Part shown: positions 25,765-38,100 of the stretch, piece after piece
Numbering within the stretch: position 1 is the first letter of the stretch
Layout: every line of letters begins with the position of its first letter
DNA from: Plantago major
Taxonomy: Eukaryota > Streptophyta > Magnoliopsida > Lamiales > Plantaginaceae
Assembly (NCBI GenBank): GCA_026545765.1
Contig: JAIFAC010000023.1
Coordinates: 186,001 to 250,000 of the forward strand
Length of the DNA stretch: 64,000 bases
Direction: 5' to 3'
The notes under the pieces: generated by a model
What the model saw: only the letters and a program-made list of their open reading frames with translations
Databases searched by the model: none
Told to the model about the DNA's origin: nothing
Translations under genes and position numbers: made by a program

Positions 25765-25781
25765 AACTCTCAAGTAGAGTT
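25765..25781 (+). other. 17-bp dyad in monomer 1 (array-wide motif)
   Basis: AACTCTCAAGTAGAGTT is a perfect inverted repeat: 6-bp arms around CAAGT. In monomer 1 one further pair (T...A) extends the arms to 7 bp. The same dyad is in monomer 3 of most copies, and monomer 2 keeps a shorter form (CTCTCAAGTAGAG). Monomer 6 keeps only part, while m4, m5 and m7 have diverged. In the left array the core survives as CTACTTGAGAG, with the dyad complete only in copies reading AACTCTACTTGAGAG. A symmetric site conserved this widely could be a protein-binding or cruciform site; that is inference. Confidence 0.7.
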
Positions 25782-26104
25782 ATTCGTTTGTTGTTCATCC
25801 CTCTCCAAAGTGTGTTGTTTTTATCTCTCAAGTAGAGTTGTTGGTTTGTTGATTATTCAACTCCATTTAGATTTTGTTTAACTCTCAAGTAGACTTCTTC
25901 GTTCGTTATTTTGTTACTCCTCTTGTGTGTTGTTTAAATTTCAAATTGACTTCTCCGTTTGTAATTATCTCACTTCTTTATTGCTTTGTTTAACTCTAGA
26001 CTAGAATTTTACATTTGTTGTTTAACCCACTCATTATGTGTGTGGTTAACACTCAAGTAGAGTTCTTCGTTTGTTATACTCTTACTCCTTATGTGCATTG
26101 TTTA

Positions 26105-26134
26105 AATGTCTAATAGACTTCTTCGTTAGACATT
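26105..26134 (+). other. Monomer 7 hairpin-capable inverted repeat
   Basis: AATGTCTAA (26105-26113) and TTAGACATT (26126-26134) are exact reverse complements separated by 12 nt. A nested dyad, GTCTAATAGAC, overlaps the left arm. This arrangement recurs in about half of the HOR copies. The other common form has TCGAAT and ATTCGA as pairing arms at the same place. No function is known to me. Confidence 0.75.
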
Positions 26135-29100
26135 ATCCCACTCCTTTAGTGAGTTGTTTAACTCTCAAGTAGAGTTATTCGTTTGTTGTTCATCCCTCTC
26201 CAAAGTGTGTTGTTTTTATCTCTCAAGTAGAGTTGTTGGTTTGTTGTTTATTCAACTCCTTTTGTGTTTTGTTTAACTCTCAAGTAGAGTTCTTCGTTCG
26301 TTATTTTATTACTCTCAGGTGTTGTTTAAATTTCAAATTGACTTCACCGTTTGTAATTATCTCACTTCTTTATTGTTTTGTTTAACTCTAGACTAGAATT
26401 TTACATTTGTTATTTAACCCACTCATTATGTGTGTGGTTAACACTCAAGTAGAGTTCTTCGTTTGTTATACTCTTACTCCTTATCTGCATTGTTTAAATC
26501 TCGAATAGACTTCTTCATTCGACATTATCCCACTCCTTTAGTGTGTTGTTTAACTCTCAAGTAGAGTTATTCGTTTGTTGTTCATCCCTCTCCAAAGTGT
26601 GTTGTTTTTATCTCTCAAGTAGAGTTGTTGGTTTGTTGTTTATTCAACTCCTTTTGTGTTTTGTTTAACTCTCAAGTAGAGTTCTTCGTTCGTTATTTTA
26701 TTACTCCTCTTGTGTGTTGTTTAAATCTCAAATTGACTTCACCGTTTGTAATTATCTCACTTCTTTATTGTTTTGTTTAACTCTAGACTAGAATTTTACA
26801 TTTGTTGTTTAACCCACTCATTATGTGTGTGGTTTAACACTCAAGTAGAGTTCTTCGTTTGTTATACTCTTACTCCTTATGTGCATTGTTTAAATGTCTA
26901 ATAGACTTCTTCTTTAGACATTATCCCACTCCTTTAGTGAGTTGTTTAACTCTCAAGTAGAGTTATTCGTTTGTTGTTCATCCCTCTCCAAAGTGTCTTG
27001 TTTTTATCTCTCAAGTAGAGTTGTTGGTTTGTTGATTATTCAACTCCATTTGAATTTTGTTAAAATCTCAAGTAGAGTTCTTCGTTCGTTATTTTATTAC
27101 TCCTCTTGTCTGTTGTTTAAATCTCAAATTGACTTCTCCGTTTGTAATTATCTCACTTCTTTATTGCTTTGTTTACCTCTAGACTAGAATTTTACATTTG
27201 TTGTTTAACCCACTCATTATGTGTGTGGTTAACACTCAAGTAGAGTTCTTCGTTTGTTATACTCTTACTCCTTATGTGCATTGTTTAAATGTCTAATAGA
27301 CTTCTTCGTTAGACATTATCCCACTCCTTTAGTGAGTTGTTTAACTCTCAAGTAGAGTTATTCGTTTGTTGTTCATCCCTCTCCAAAGTGTCTTGTTTTT
27401 ATCTCTCAAGTAGAGTTGTTGGTTTGTTGATTATTCAACTCCATTTGGATTTTGTTTAACTCTCAAGTAGAGTTCTTCGTTCGTTATTTTATTACTCCTC
27501 TTGTGTGTTGTTTAAATCTCAAATTGGCTTCTCCGTTTGTAATTATCTCACTTCTTTATTGCTTTGTTTACCTCTAGACTAGAATTTTACATTTGTTGTT
27601 TAACCCACTCATTATGTGTGTGGTTTAACACTCAAAAGAGTTCTTCGTTTGTTATACTCTTACTCCTTATGTGCATTGTTTAAATCTCGAATAGACTTCT
27701 TCATTCGACATTATCCCACTCCTTTAGTGTGTTGTTTAACTCTCAAGTAGAGTTATTCGTTTGTTGTTCATCCCTCTCCAAAGTGTGTTGTTTTTATCTC
27801 TCAAGTAGAGTTGTTGGTTTGTTGATTATTCAACTCCATTTGGATTTTGTTTAACTCTCAAGTAGAGTTCTTCGGTCGTTATTTTATTACTCCTCTCAGG
27901 TGTTGTTTAAATTTCAAATTGACTTCACCGTTTGTAATTATCTCACTTCTTTATTGTTTTGTTTAACTCTAGACTAGAATTTTACATTTGTTGTTTAACC
28001 CACTCATTATGTGTGTGGTTAACACTCAAGTAGAGTTCTTCGTTTGTTATACTCTTACTCCTTCTGTGCATTGTTTAAATCTCGAATAGACTTCTTCATT
28101 CGACATTATCCCACTCCTTTAGTGTGTTGTTTAACTCTCAAGTAGAGTTATTCGTTTGTTGTTCATCCCTCTCCAAAGTGTGTTGTTTTTATCTCTCAAG
28201 TAGAGTTGTTGGTTTGTTGTTTATTCAACTCCTTTTGTGTTTTGTTTAACTCTCAAGTAGAGTTCTTCGGTCGTTATTTTATTACTCCTCTTGTGTGTTG
28301 TTTAAATTTCAAATTGACTTCACCGTTTGTAATTATCTCACTTCTTTATTGTTTTGTTTAACTCTAGACTAGAATTTTACATTTGTTGTTTAACCCACTC
28401 ATTATGTGTGTGGTTTAACACTCAAGTAGAGTTCTTCGTTTGTTATACTCTTACTCCTTCTGTGCATTGTTTAAATCTCGAATAGACTTCTTCGTTAGAC
28501 ATTATCCCACTCCTTTAGTGAGTTGTTTAACTCTCAAGTAGAGTTATTCGTTTGTTGTTCATCCCTCTCCAAAGTGTCTTGTTTTTATCTCTCAAGTAGA
28601 GTTGTTGGTTTGTTGATTATTCAACTCCATTTGGATTTTGTTTAACTCTCAAGTAGAGTTCTTCGTTCGTTATTTTATTACTCCTCTTGTGTGTTGTTTA
28701 AATCTCAAATTGACTTCTCCGTTTGTAATTATCTCACTTCTTTATTGCTTTGTTTAACTCTAGACTAGAATTTTACATTTGTTGTTTAACCCACTCATTA
28801 TGTGTGTGGTTATCACTCAAGTAGAGTTCTTCGTTTGTTATACTCTTACTCCTTCTGTGCATTGTTTAAATCTCGAATAGACTTCTTCATTCGACATTAT
28901 CCCACTCCTTTAGTGTGTTGTTTAACTCTCAAGTAGAGTTATTCGTTTGTTGTTCATCTCTCTCCAAAGTGTGTTGTTTTTATCTCTCAAGTAGAGTTGT
29001 TGGTTTGTTGTTTATTCAACTCCATTTGGATTTTGTTTAACTCTCAAGTAGAGTTCTTCGCTCGTTATTTTATTACTCCTCTCAGGTGTTGTTTAAATCT

Positions 29101-32100
29101 CAAATTGACTTCACCGTTTGTAATTATCTCACTTCTTTATTGTTTTGTTTAACTCTAGACTAGAATTTTACATTTGTTGTTTAACCCACTCATTATGTGT
29201 GTGGTTTAACACTCAAGTAGAGTTCTTCGTTTGTTATACTCTTTCTCCTTCTGTGCATTGTTTAAATCTCGAATAGACTTCTTCATTCGACATTATCCCA
29301 CTCCTTTAGTGTGTTGTTTAACTCTCAAGTAGAGTCATTCGTTTGTTGTTCATCCCTCTCCAAAGTGTGTTGTTTTTATCTCTCAAGTAGAGTTGTTGGT
29401 TTGTTGTTTATTCAACTCATTTTGTGTTTTGTTTAACTCTCAAGTAGAGTTCTTCGGTCGTTATTTTATTACTCCTCTTGTGTGTTGTTTAAATTTCAAA
29501 TTGACTTCACCGTTTGTAATTATCTCACTTCTTTATTGTTTTGTTTAACTCTAGACTAGAATTTTACATTTGTTGTTTAACCCACTCATTATGTGTGTGG
29601 TTAACACTCAAGTAGAGTTCTTCGTTTGTTATACTCTTACTCCTTATGTGCATTGTTTAAATGTCTAATAGACTTCTTCGTTAGACATTATCCCACTCCT
29701 TTAGTGAGTTGTTTAACTCTCAAGTTGAGTTATTCGTTTGTTGTTCATCCCTCTCCAAAGTGTCTTGTTTTTATCTCTCAAGTAGAGTTGTTGGTTTGTT
29801 GATTATTCAACTCCATTTGAATTTTGTTAAAATCTCAAGTAGAGTTCTTCGTTCGTTATTTTATTACTCCTCTTGTGTGTTGTTTAAATCTCAAATTGAC
29901 TTCTCCGTTTGTAATTATCTCACTTCTTTATTGTTTTGTTTAACTCTAGACTAGAATTTTACATTTGTTGTTTAACCCACTCATTATGTGTGTGGTTAAA
30001 CACTCAAGTAGAGTTCTTCGTTTGTTATACTCTTACTCCTTATTTGCATTGTTTAAATCTCGAATAGACTTCTTCATTCGACATTATCCCACTCCTTTAG
30101 TGTGTTGTTTAACTCTCAAGTAGAGTTATTCGTTTGTTGTTCATCCCTCTCCAAAGTGTGTTGTTTTTATCTCTCAAGTAGAGTTGTTGGTTTGTTGTTT
30201 ATTCAACTCCTTTTGTGTTTTGTTTAACTCTCAAGTAGAGTTCTTCGTTCGTTATTTTATTACTCCTCTTGTGTGTTGTTTAAATCTCAAATTGACTTCA
30301 CCGTTTGTAATTATCTCACTTCTTTATTGTTTTGTTTAACTCTAGACTAGAATTTTACATTTGTTGTTTAACCCACTCATTATGTGTGTGGTTAACACTC
30401 AAGTAGAGTTCTTCGTTTGTTATACTCTTACTCCTTATGTGCATTGTTTAAATGTCTAATAGACTTCTTCATTCGACATTATCCCACTCCTTTAGTGTGT
30501 TGTTTAACTCTCAAGTAGAGTTATTCGTTTGTTGTTCATCCCTCTCCAAAGTGTCTTGTTTTTATCTCTCAAGTAGAGTTGTTGGTTTGTTGATTATTCA
30601 ACTCCATTTGGATTTTGTTTAACTCTCAAGTAGAGTTCTTCGGTCGTTATTTTATTACTCCTCTCAGGTGTTGTTTAAATCTCAAATTGACTTCACCGTT
30701 TGTAATTATCTCACTTCTTTATTGTTTTGTTTAACTCTAGACTAGAATTTTACATTTGTTGTTTAACCCACTCATTATGTGTGTGGTTAACACTCAAGTA
30801 GAGTTCTTCGTTTGTTATACTCTTACTCCTTATGTGCATTGTTTAAATCAGGAATAGACTTCTTCATAGACATTATCCCACTCCTTTAGTGAGTTGTTTA
30901 ACTCTCAAGTAGAGTTATTCGTTTGTTGTTCATCCCTCTCCAAAGTGTCTTGTTTTTATCTCTCAAGTAGAGTTGTTGGTTTGTTGATTATTCAACTCCA
31001 TTTGATTTTGTTTAACTCTCAAGTAGAGTTCTTCGCTCGTTATTTTATTACTCCTCTGTGTGTTGTTTAAATCTCAAATTGACTTCTCCGTTTGTAATTA
31101 TCTCACTTCTTTATTGTTTTGTTTAACTCTAGACTAGAATTTTACATTTGTTGTTTAACCCACTCATTATGTGTGTGGTTAACACTCAAGTAGAGTTCTT
31201 CGTTTGTTATACTCTTACTCCTTATGTGCATTGTTTAAATGTCTAATAGACTTATTAATTCGACATTATCCCACCTTTAGTGTGTTGTTTAACTCTCAAG
31301 TAGAGTTATTCGTTTGTTGTTCATCCCTCTCCAAAGTGTGTTGTTTTTATCTCTCAAGTAGAGTTGTTGGTTTGTTGATTATTCAACTCCATTTGATTTT
31401 GTTTAACTCTCAAGTAGAGTTCTTCGCTCGTTATTTTATTACTCCTCTTGTGTGTTGTTTGAATCTCAAATTGACTTCACCGTTTGTAATTATCTCACTT
31501 CTTTATTGTTTTGTTTAACTCTAGACTAGAATTTTACATTTGTTGTTTAACCCACTCATTATGTGTGTGGTTTAACAGTCAAGTAGAGTTCTTCGTTTGT
31601 TATACTCTTACTCCTTATGTGCATTGTTTAAATCTCGAATAGACTTCTTCATTCGACATTATCCCACTCCTTTAGTGTGTTGTTTAACTCTCAAGTAGAG
31701 TTATTCGTTTGTTGTTCATCCCTCTCCAAAGTGTGTTGTTTTTATCTCTCAAGTAGAGTTGTTGGTTTGTTGATTATTCAACTCCATTTAGATTTTGTTT
31801 AACTCTCAAGTAGACTTCTTCGTTCGTTATTTTGTTACTCCTCTTGTGTGTTGTTTAAATCTCAAATTGACTTCACCGTTTGTAATTATCTCACTTCTTT
31901 ATTGCTGTGTTTAACTCTAGACTAGAATTTTACATTTGTTGTTTAACCCACTCATTATGTGTGTGGTTAACACTCAAGTAGAGTTCTTCGTTTGTTATAC
32001 TGTTACTCCTTATGTGCATTGTTTAAATGTCTAATTGACTTCTTCGTTAGACATTATCCCACTCCTTTAGTGAGTTGTTTAACTCTCAAGTAGAGTTATT

Positions 32101-35100
32101 CGTTTGTTGTTCATCCCTCTCCAAAGTGTCTTGTTTTTATCTCTCAAGTAGAGTTGTTGGTTTGTTGTTTATTCAACTCCATTTAGATTTTGTTTAACTC
32201 TCAAGTAGAGTTCTTCGTTCGATATTTTATTACTCCTCTTGTGTGTTGTTTAAATCTCAAATTGACTTCACCGTTTGTAATTATCTCACTTCTTTATTGT
32301 TCTGTTTAACTCTAGACTAGAATTTTACATTTGTTGTTTAACCCACTCATTATGTGTGTGGTTAACACTCAAGTAGAGTTCTTCGTTTGTTATACTCTTA
32401 CTCCTTATGTGCATTGTTTAAATGTCTAATAGACTTCTTCGTTAGACATTATCCCACTCCTTTAGTGAGTTGTTTAACTCTCAAGTTGAGTTATTCGTTT
32501 GTTGTTCATCCCTCTCCAAAGTGTCTTGTTTTTATCTCTCAAGTAGAGTTGTTGGTTTGTTGATTATTCAACTCCATTTAGATTTTGTTTAACTCTCAAG
32601 TAGACTTCTTCGTTCGTTATTTTATTACTCCTCAGGTGTTGTTTAAATCTCAAATTGACTTCTCCGCTTGTAATTATCTCACTTCTTTATTGTTTTGTTT
32701 AACTCTAGACTAGAATTTTACATTTGTTGTTTAACCCACTCATTATGTGTGTGGTTAACACTCAAGTAGAGTTCTTCGTTTGTTATACTCTTACTCCTTA
32801 TGTGCATTGTTTAAATGTCTAATAGACTTCTTCATTAGACATTATCCCACTCCTTTAGTGAGTTGTTTAACTCTCAAGTAGAGTTATTCGCTTGTTGTTC
32901 ATCCCTCTCCAAAGTGTCTTGTTTTTATCTCTCAAGTAGAGTTGTTGGTTTGTTGATTATTCAACTCCATTTAGATTTTGTTTAACTCTCAAGTAGAGTT
33001 CTTCGCTCGTTATTTTATTATTACTCCTCGTGTGTGTTGTTTAAATCTCAAATTGACTTCTCCGTTTGTAATTATCTCACTTCTTTATTGTTTTGTTTAA
33101 CTCTAGACTAGAATTTTACATTTGTTGTTTAACCCACTCATTATGTGTGTGGTTTAACACTCAAGTAGAGTGCTTCGCTTGTTATACTCTCTTACTCCTT
33201 ATGTGCATTGTTTAAATCTCTAATAGACTTCTCTTCATTAGACATTATCCCACTCCTTTAGTGTGTTGTTTAACTCTCAAATAGAGTTATTCGTTTGTTG
33301 TTCATCCCTCTCCAAAGTGTGTTGTTTTTATCTCTCAAGTAGAGTTGTTGGTTTGTTGATTATTCAACTCCATTTGGATTTTGTTTAACTCTCAAGTAGA
33401 GTTCTTCGTTCGTTATTTTATTACTCCTCTTGTGTGTTGTTTAAATCTCAAATTGACTTCACCGCTTGTAATTATCTCACTTCTTTATTGTTTTGTTTAA
33501 CTCTAGACTAGAATTTTACATTTGTTGTTTAACCCACTCATTATGTGTGTGGTTTAACACTCAAGAAGAGTTCTTCGTTTGTTATACTCTTACTCCTTAT
33601 TTGCATTGTTTAAATGTCTAATAGACTTCTTCGTTCGACATTATCCCACTCCTTTAGTGTGTTATTTAACTCTTAAGTAGAGTTATTCGTTTGTTGTTCA
33701 TCCCTCTCCAAAGTGTGTTGTTTTTATCTCTCAAGTAGAGTTGTTGGTTTGTTGTTTATTCAACTCCTTTTGTGTTTTGTTTAACTCTCAAGTAGAGTTC
33801 TTCGGTCGTTATTTTATTACTCCTCTTGTGTGTTGTTTAAATTTCAAATTGACTTCACCGTTTGTAATTATCTCACTTCTTTATTGTTTTGTTTAACTCT
33901 AGACTAGAATTTTACATTTGTTGTTTAACCCACTCATTATGTGTGTGGTTTAACACTCAAGAAGAGTTCTTCGTTTGTTATACTCTTACTCCTTCTGTGC
34001 ATTGTTTAAATGTCTAATAGACTTCTTCGTTAGACATTATCCCACTCCTTTAGTGAGTTGTTTAACTCTCAAGTAGAGTTATTTGTTTGTTGTTCATCCC
34101 TCTCCAAAGTGTCTTGTTTTTATCTCTCAAGTAGAGTTGTTGGTTTGTTTAATATTCAACTCCCATTGGGTTTTGTTTAAATCTCAAGTATAGTTCTTCG
34201 CTCGTTATTTTATTACTCCTCTCAGGTGTTGTTTAAATCTTAAATTGACTTCTCCGTTTGTAATTATCTCACTTCTTTATTGTTTTGTTTAACTCTAGAC
34301 TAGAATTTTACATTTGTTGTTTAACCCACTCATTATGTGTGTGGTTAACACTCAAGTAGAGTTCTTCGTTTGTTATACTCTTTTTCCTTATGTGCATTGT
34401 TTAAATGTCTAATAGACTTCTTCATTCGACATTATCCCACCCTTTAGTGAGTTGTTTAACTCTCAAGTAGAGTTATTCGCTTGTTGTTCATCCCTCTCCA
34501 AAGTGTCTTGTTTTTATCTCTCAAGTAGAGTTGTTGGTTTGTTGATTATTCAACTCCATTTGTGTTTTGTTTAACTCTCAAGTAGAGTTTTTCGGTCGTT
34601 ATTTTATTACTCCTCTTGTGTGTTGTTTAAATTTCAAATTCACTTCACCGTTTGTAATTATCTCACTTCTTTATTGTTTTGTTTAACTCTAGACTAGAAT
34701 TTTACATTTGTTGTTTAACCCACTCATTATGTGTGTGGTTAACACTCAGTCAAAGAGTTCTTCGCTTGTTATACTCTTACTCCTTATGTGCATTGTTTAA
34801 ATGTCTAATAGACTTCTTCATTAGACATTATCCCACTCATTTAGTGTGTTGTTTAACTCTCAAATAGAGTTATTCGCTTGTTGTTCATCCTCTCCAAAGT
34901 GTCTTGTTTTTATCTCTCAAGTAGAGTTGTTGGTTTGTTGATTATTCAACTCCATTTGGATTTTGTTTAACTCTCAAGTAGAGTTCTTCGTTCGTTATTT
35001 TATTACTCCTCTTGTGTGTTGTTTAAATCTCAAATTGACTTCACCGCTTGTAATTATCTCACTTCTTTATTGTTTTGTTTAACTCTAGACTAGAATTTTA

Positions 35101-38100
35101 CATTTGTTGTTTAACCCACTCATTATGTGTGTGGTTAACACTCAAGTAGAGTTCTTCGTTTGTTCTACTCTTACTCCTTATGTGCATTGTTTAAATGTCT
35201 AATAGACTTCTTCATTCGACATTATCCCACTCCTTTAGTGTGTTGTTTAACTCTCAAATAGAGTTATTCATTTGTTGTTCATCCCTCTCCAAAGTGTGTT
35301 GTTTTTATCTCTCAAGTAGAGTTGTTGGTTTGTTGATTATTCAACTCCATTTGGATTTTGTTTAACTCTCAAGTAGAGTTCTTCGGTCGTTATTTTATTA
35401 CTCCTCTTGTGTGTTGTTTAAATTTCAAATTGACTTCACCGTTTGTAATTATCTCACTTCTTTATTGTTTTGTTTAACTCTAGACTAGAATTTTACATTT
35501 GTTGTTTAACCCACTCATTATGTGTGTGGTTTAACACTCAAGTAGAGTTCTTCGTTTGTTATACTCTTACTCCTTATGTGCATTGTTTAAATGTCTAATA
35601 GACTTCTTGATTCGACATTATCCCACCTTTTAGTGTGTTGTTTAACTCTCAACTAGAGTTATTCGTTTGTTGTTCATCCCTCTCCAAAGTGTCTTGTTTT
35701 TATCTCTCAAGTAGAGTTGTTGGTTTGTTGATTATTCAACTCCATTTGATTTTGTATAACTCTCAAGTACAGTTCTTCGTTCGTTATTTTATTACTCCAC
35801 TTGTGTGTTGTTTAAATCTCAAATTGACTTCACTGTTTGTAATTATCTCACTTCTTTATTGTTTTGTTTAACTCTAGACTAGAATTTTACATTTGTTGTT
35901 TAACCCACTCATTATGTGTGTGGTTAACACTCAAGTAGAGTTCTTCGTTTGTTATACTCTTACTCCTTATGTGCATTGTTTAAATGTCTAATAGACTTCT
36001 TCATTCGACATTATCCCACTCCTTTAGTGAGTTGTTTAACTCTCAAGTAGAGTTATTGGTTTGTTGTTCATCCCTCTCCAAAGTGTCTTGTTTTTATCTC
36101 TCAAGTAGAGTTGTTGGTTTGTTGATTATTCAACTCCATTTGGATTTTGTTTAACTCTCAAGTAGAGTTCTTAGTTATTTTATTACTCCTCTTGTGTGTT
36201 GTTTAAATCTCAAATTGACTTCTCCGTTTGTAATTATCTCACTTCTTTATTGTTTTGTTTAACTCTAGACTAGAATTTTACATTTGTTGTTTAACCCACT
36301 CATTATGTGTGTGGTTAACACTCAAGTAGAGTTCTTCGTTTGTTATACTCTTACTCCTTATGTGCATTGTTTAAATGTCTAATAGACTTCTTCATTCGAC
36401 ATTATCCCACTCCTTTAGTGAGTTGTTTAACTCTCAAGTAGAGTTATTCGTTTGTTGTTCATCCCTCTCCAAAGTGTGTTGTTTTTATCTCTCAAGTAGA
36501 GTTGTTGGTTTGTTGATTATTCAACTCCATTTGGGTTTTGTTTAACTCTCAAGTAGAGTTCTTCGCTCGTTATTTTATTACTCCTCTGTGTGTTGTTTAA
36601 ATTTCAAATTGACTTCACCGCTTGTAATTATCTCACTTCTTTATTGTTTTGTTTAACTCTAGACTAGAATTTTACATTTGTTGTTTAACCCACTCATTAT
36701 GTGTGGGGTTTAACACTCAAGTAGAGTTCTTCGTTTGTTATACTCTTACTCCTTATGTGCATTGTTTAAATGTCTAATAGACTTCTTCATTAGACATTAT
36801 CCCACTCCTTTAGTGAGTTGTTTAACTCTCAAGTTGAGTTATTTGTTTGTTGTTCATCCCTCTCCAAAGTGTCTTGTTTTTATCTCTCAAGTAGAGTTGT
36901 TGGTTTGTTGATTATTCAACTCCATTTGGATTTTGTTTAACTCTCAAGTAGAGTTCTCCGTTCGTTATTTTATTACTCCTCTCAGTGTTGTTTAAATCTC
37001 AAATTGACTTCTCCGTTTGTAATTATCTCACTTCTTTATTGTTTTGTTTAACTCTAGACTAGAATTTTACATTTGTTGTTTAACCCACTCATTATGTGTG
37101 TGGTTAACACTCAAGTAGAGTTCTTCGTTTGTTATACTCTTACTCCTTATGTGCATTGTTTAAATGTCTAATAGACTTCTTCGTTAGACATTATCCCACT
37201 CCTTTAGTGAGTTGTTTAACTCTCAAGTTGAGTTATTTGCTTGTTGTTCATCCCTCTCCAAAGTGTCTTGTTTTTATCTCTCAAGTAGAGTTGTTGGTTT
37301 GTTGATTATTCAACTCCATTTGGATTTTGTTTAACTCTCAAGTAGAGTTCTTCGTTCGTTATTTTATTACTCCTCTTGTGTGTTGTTTAAATCTCAAATT
37401 GACTTCTCCGTTTGTAATTATCTCACTTCTTTATTGTTTTGTTTAACTCTAGACTAGAATTTTACATTTGTTGTTTAACCCACTCATTATGTGTGTGGTT
37501 AACACTCAAGTAGAGTTCTTCGCTTGTTATACTCTTACCTCCTTATGTGCATTGTTTAAATGTCTAATAGACTTCTTCATAGACATTATCCCACCTTTTA
37601 GTGAGTTGTTTAACTCTCAAGTAGAGTTATTCGCTTGTTGTTCATCCCTCTCCAAAGTGTCTTGTTTTTATCTCTCAAGTAGAGTTGTTGGTTTGTTGAT
37701 TATTCAACTCCATTTGGATTTTGTTTAACTCTCAAGTAGAGTTCTTCGTTCGTTATTTTATTACTCCTCTTGTGTGTTGTTTAAATCTCAAATTGACTTC
37801 ACCGCTTGTAATTATCTCACTTCTTTATTGTTTTGTTTAACTCTAGACTAGAATTTTACATTTGTTGTTTAACCCACTCATTATGTGTGTGGTTAACACT
37901 CAAGTAGAGTTCTTCGTTTGTTATACTCTTACTCCTTATGTGCATTGTTTAAATGTCTAATAGACTTTTTCATTCGACATTATCCCACACCTTTAGTGTT
38001 TGTTTAACTCGCAAGTAGAGTTATTTGTTTGTTGTTCATCCCTCTCCAAAGTGTTTTGTTTTTATCTCTCAAGTAGAGTTGTTGGTTTGTTGATTATTCA

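Larger units (their letters stand above)
25759..26153 (+). repeat. Representative HOR unit (monomers 1-7)
   Basis: First complete copy. Monomer starts are 25759 (m1), 25815 (m2), 25874 (m3), 25930 (m4), 25986 (m5), 26043 (m6) and 26098 (m7); the next m1 starts at 26154. Six start with TTGTTT and m6 with TGGTTAAC. Distinguishing segments: m1 TTCATCCCTCTCCAAAG, m2 GTTGGTTTGTTGATTATTC, m3 GTTATTTTGTTACTCC, m4 CAAATTGACTTCTCCG, m5 CTAGACTAGAATTTTAC, m6 TATACTCTTACTCC, m7 TCTAATAGACTTCTTC. m1 and m2 are the counterparts of the left array's B and A subunits. Confidence 0.93.
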
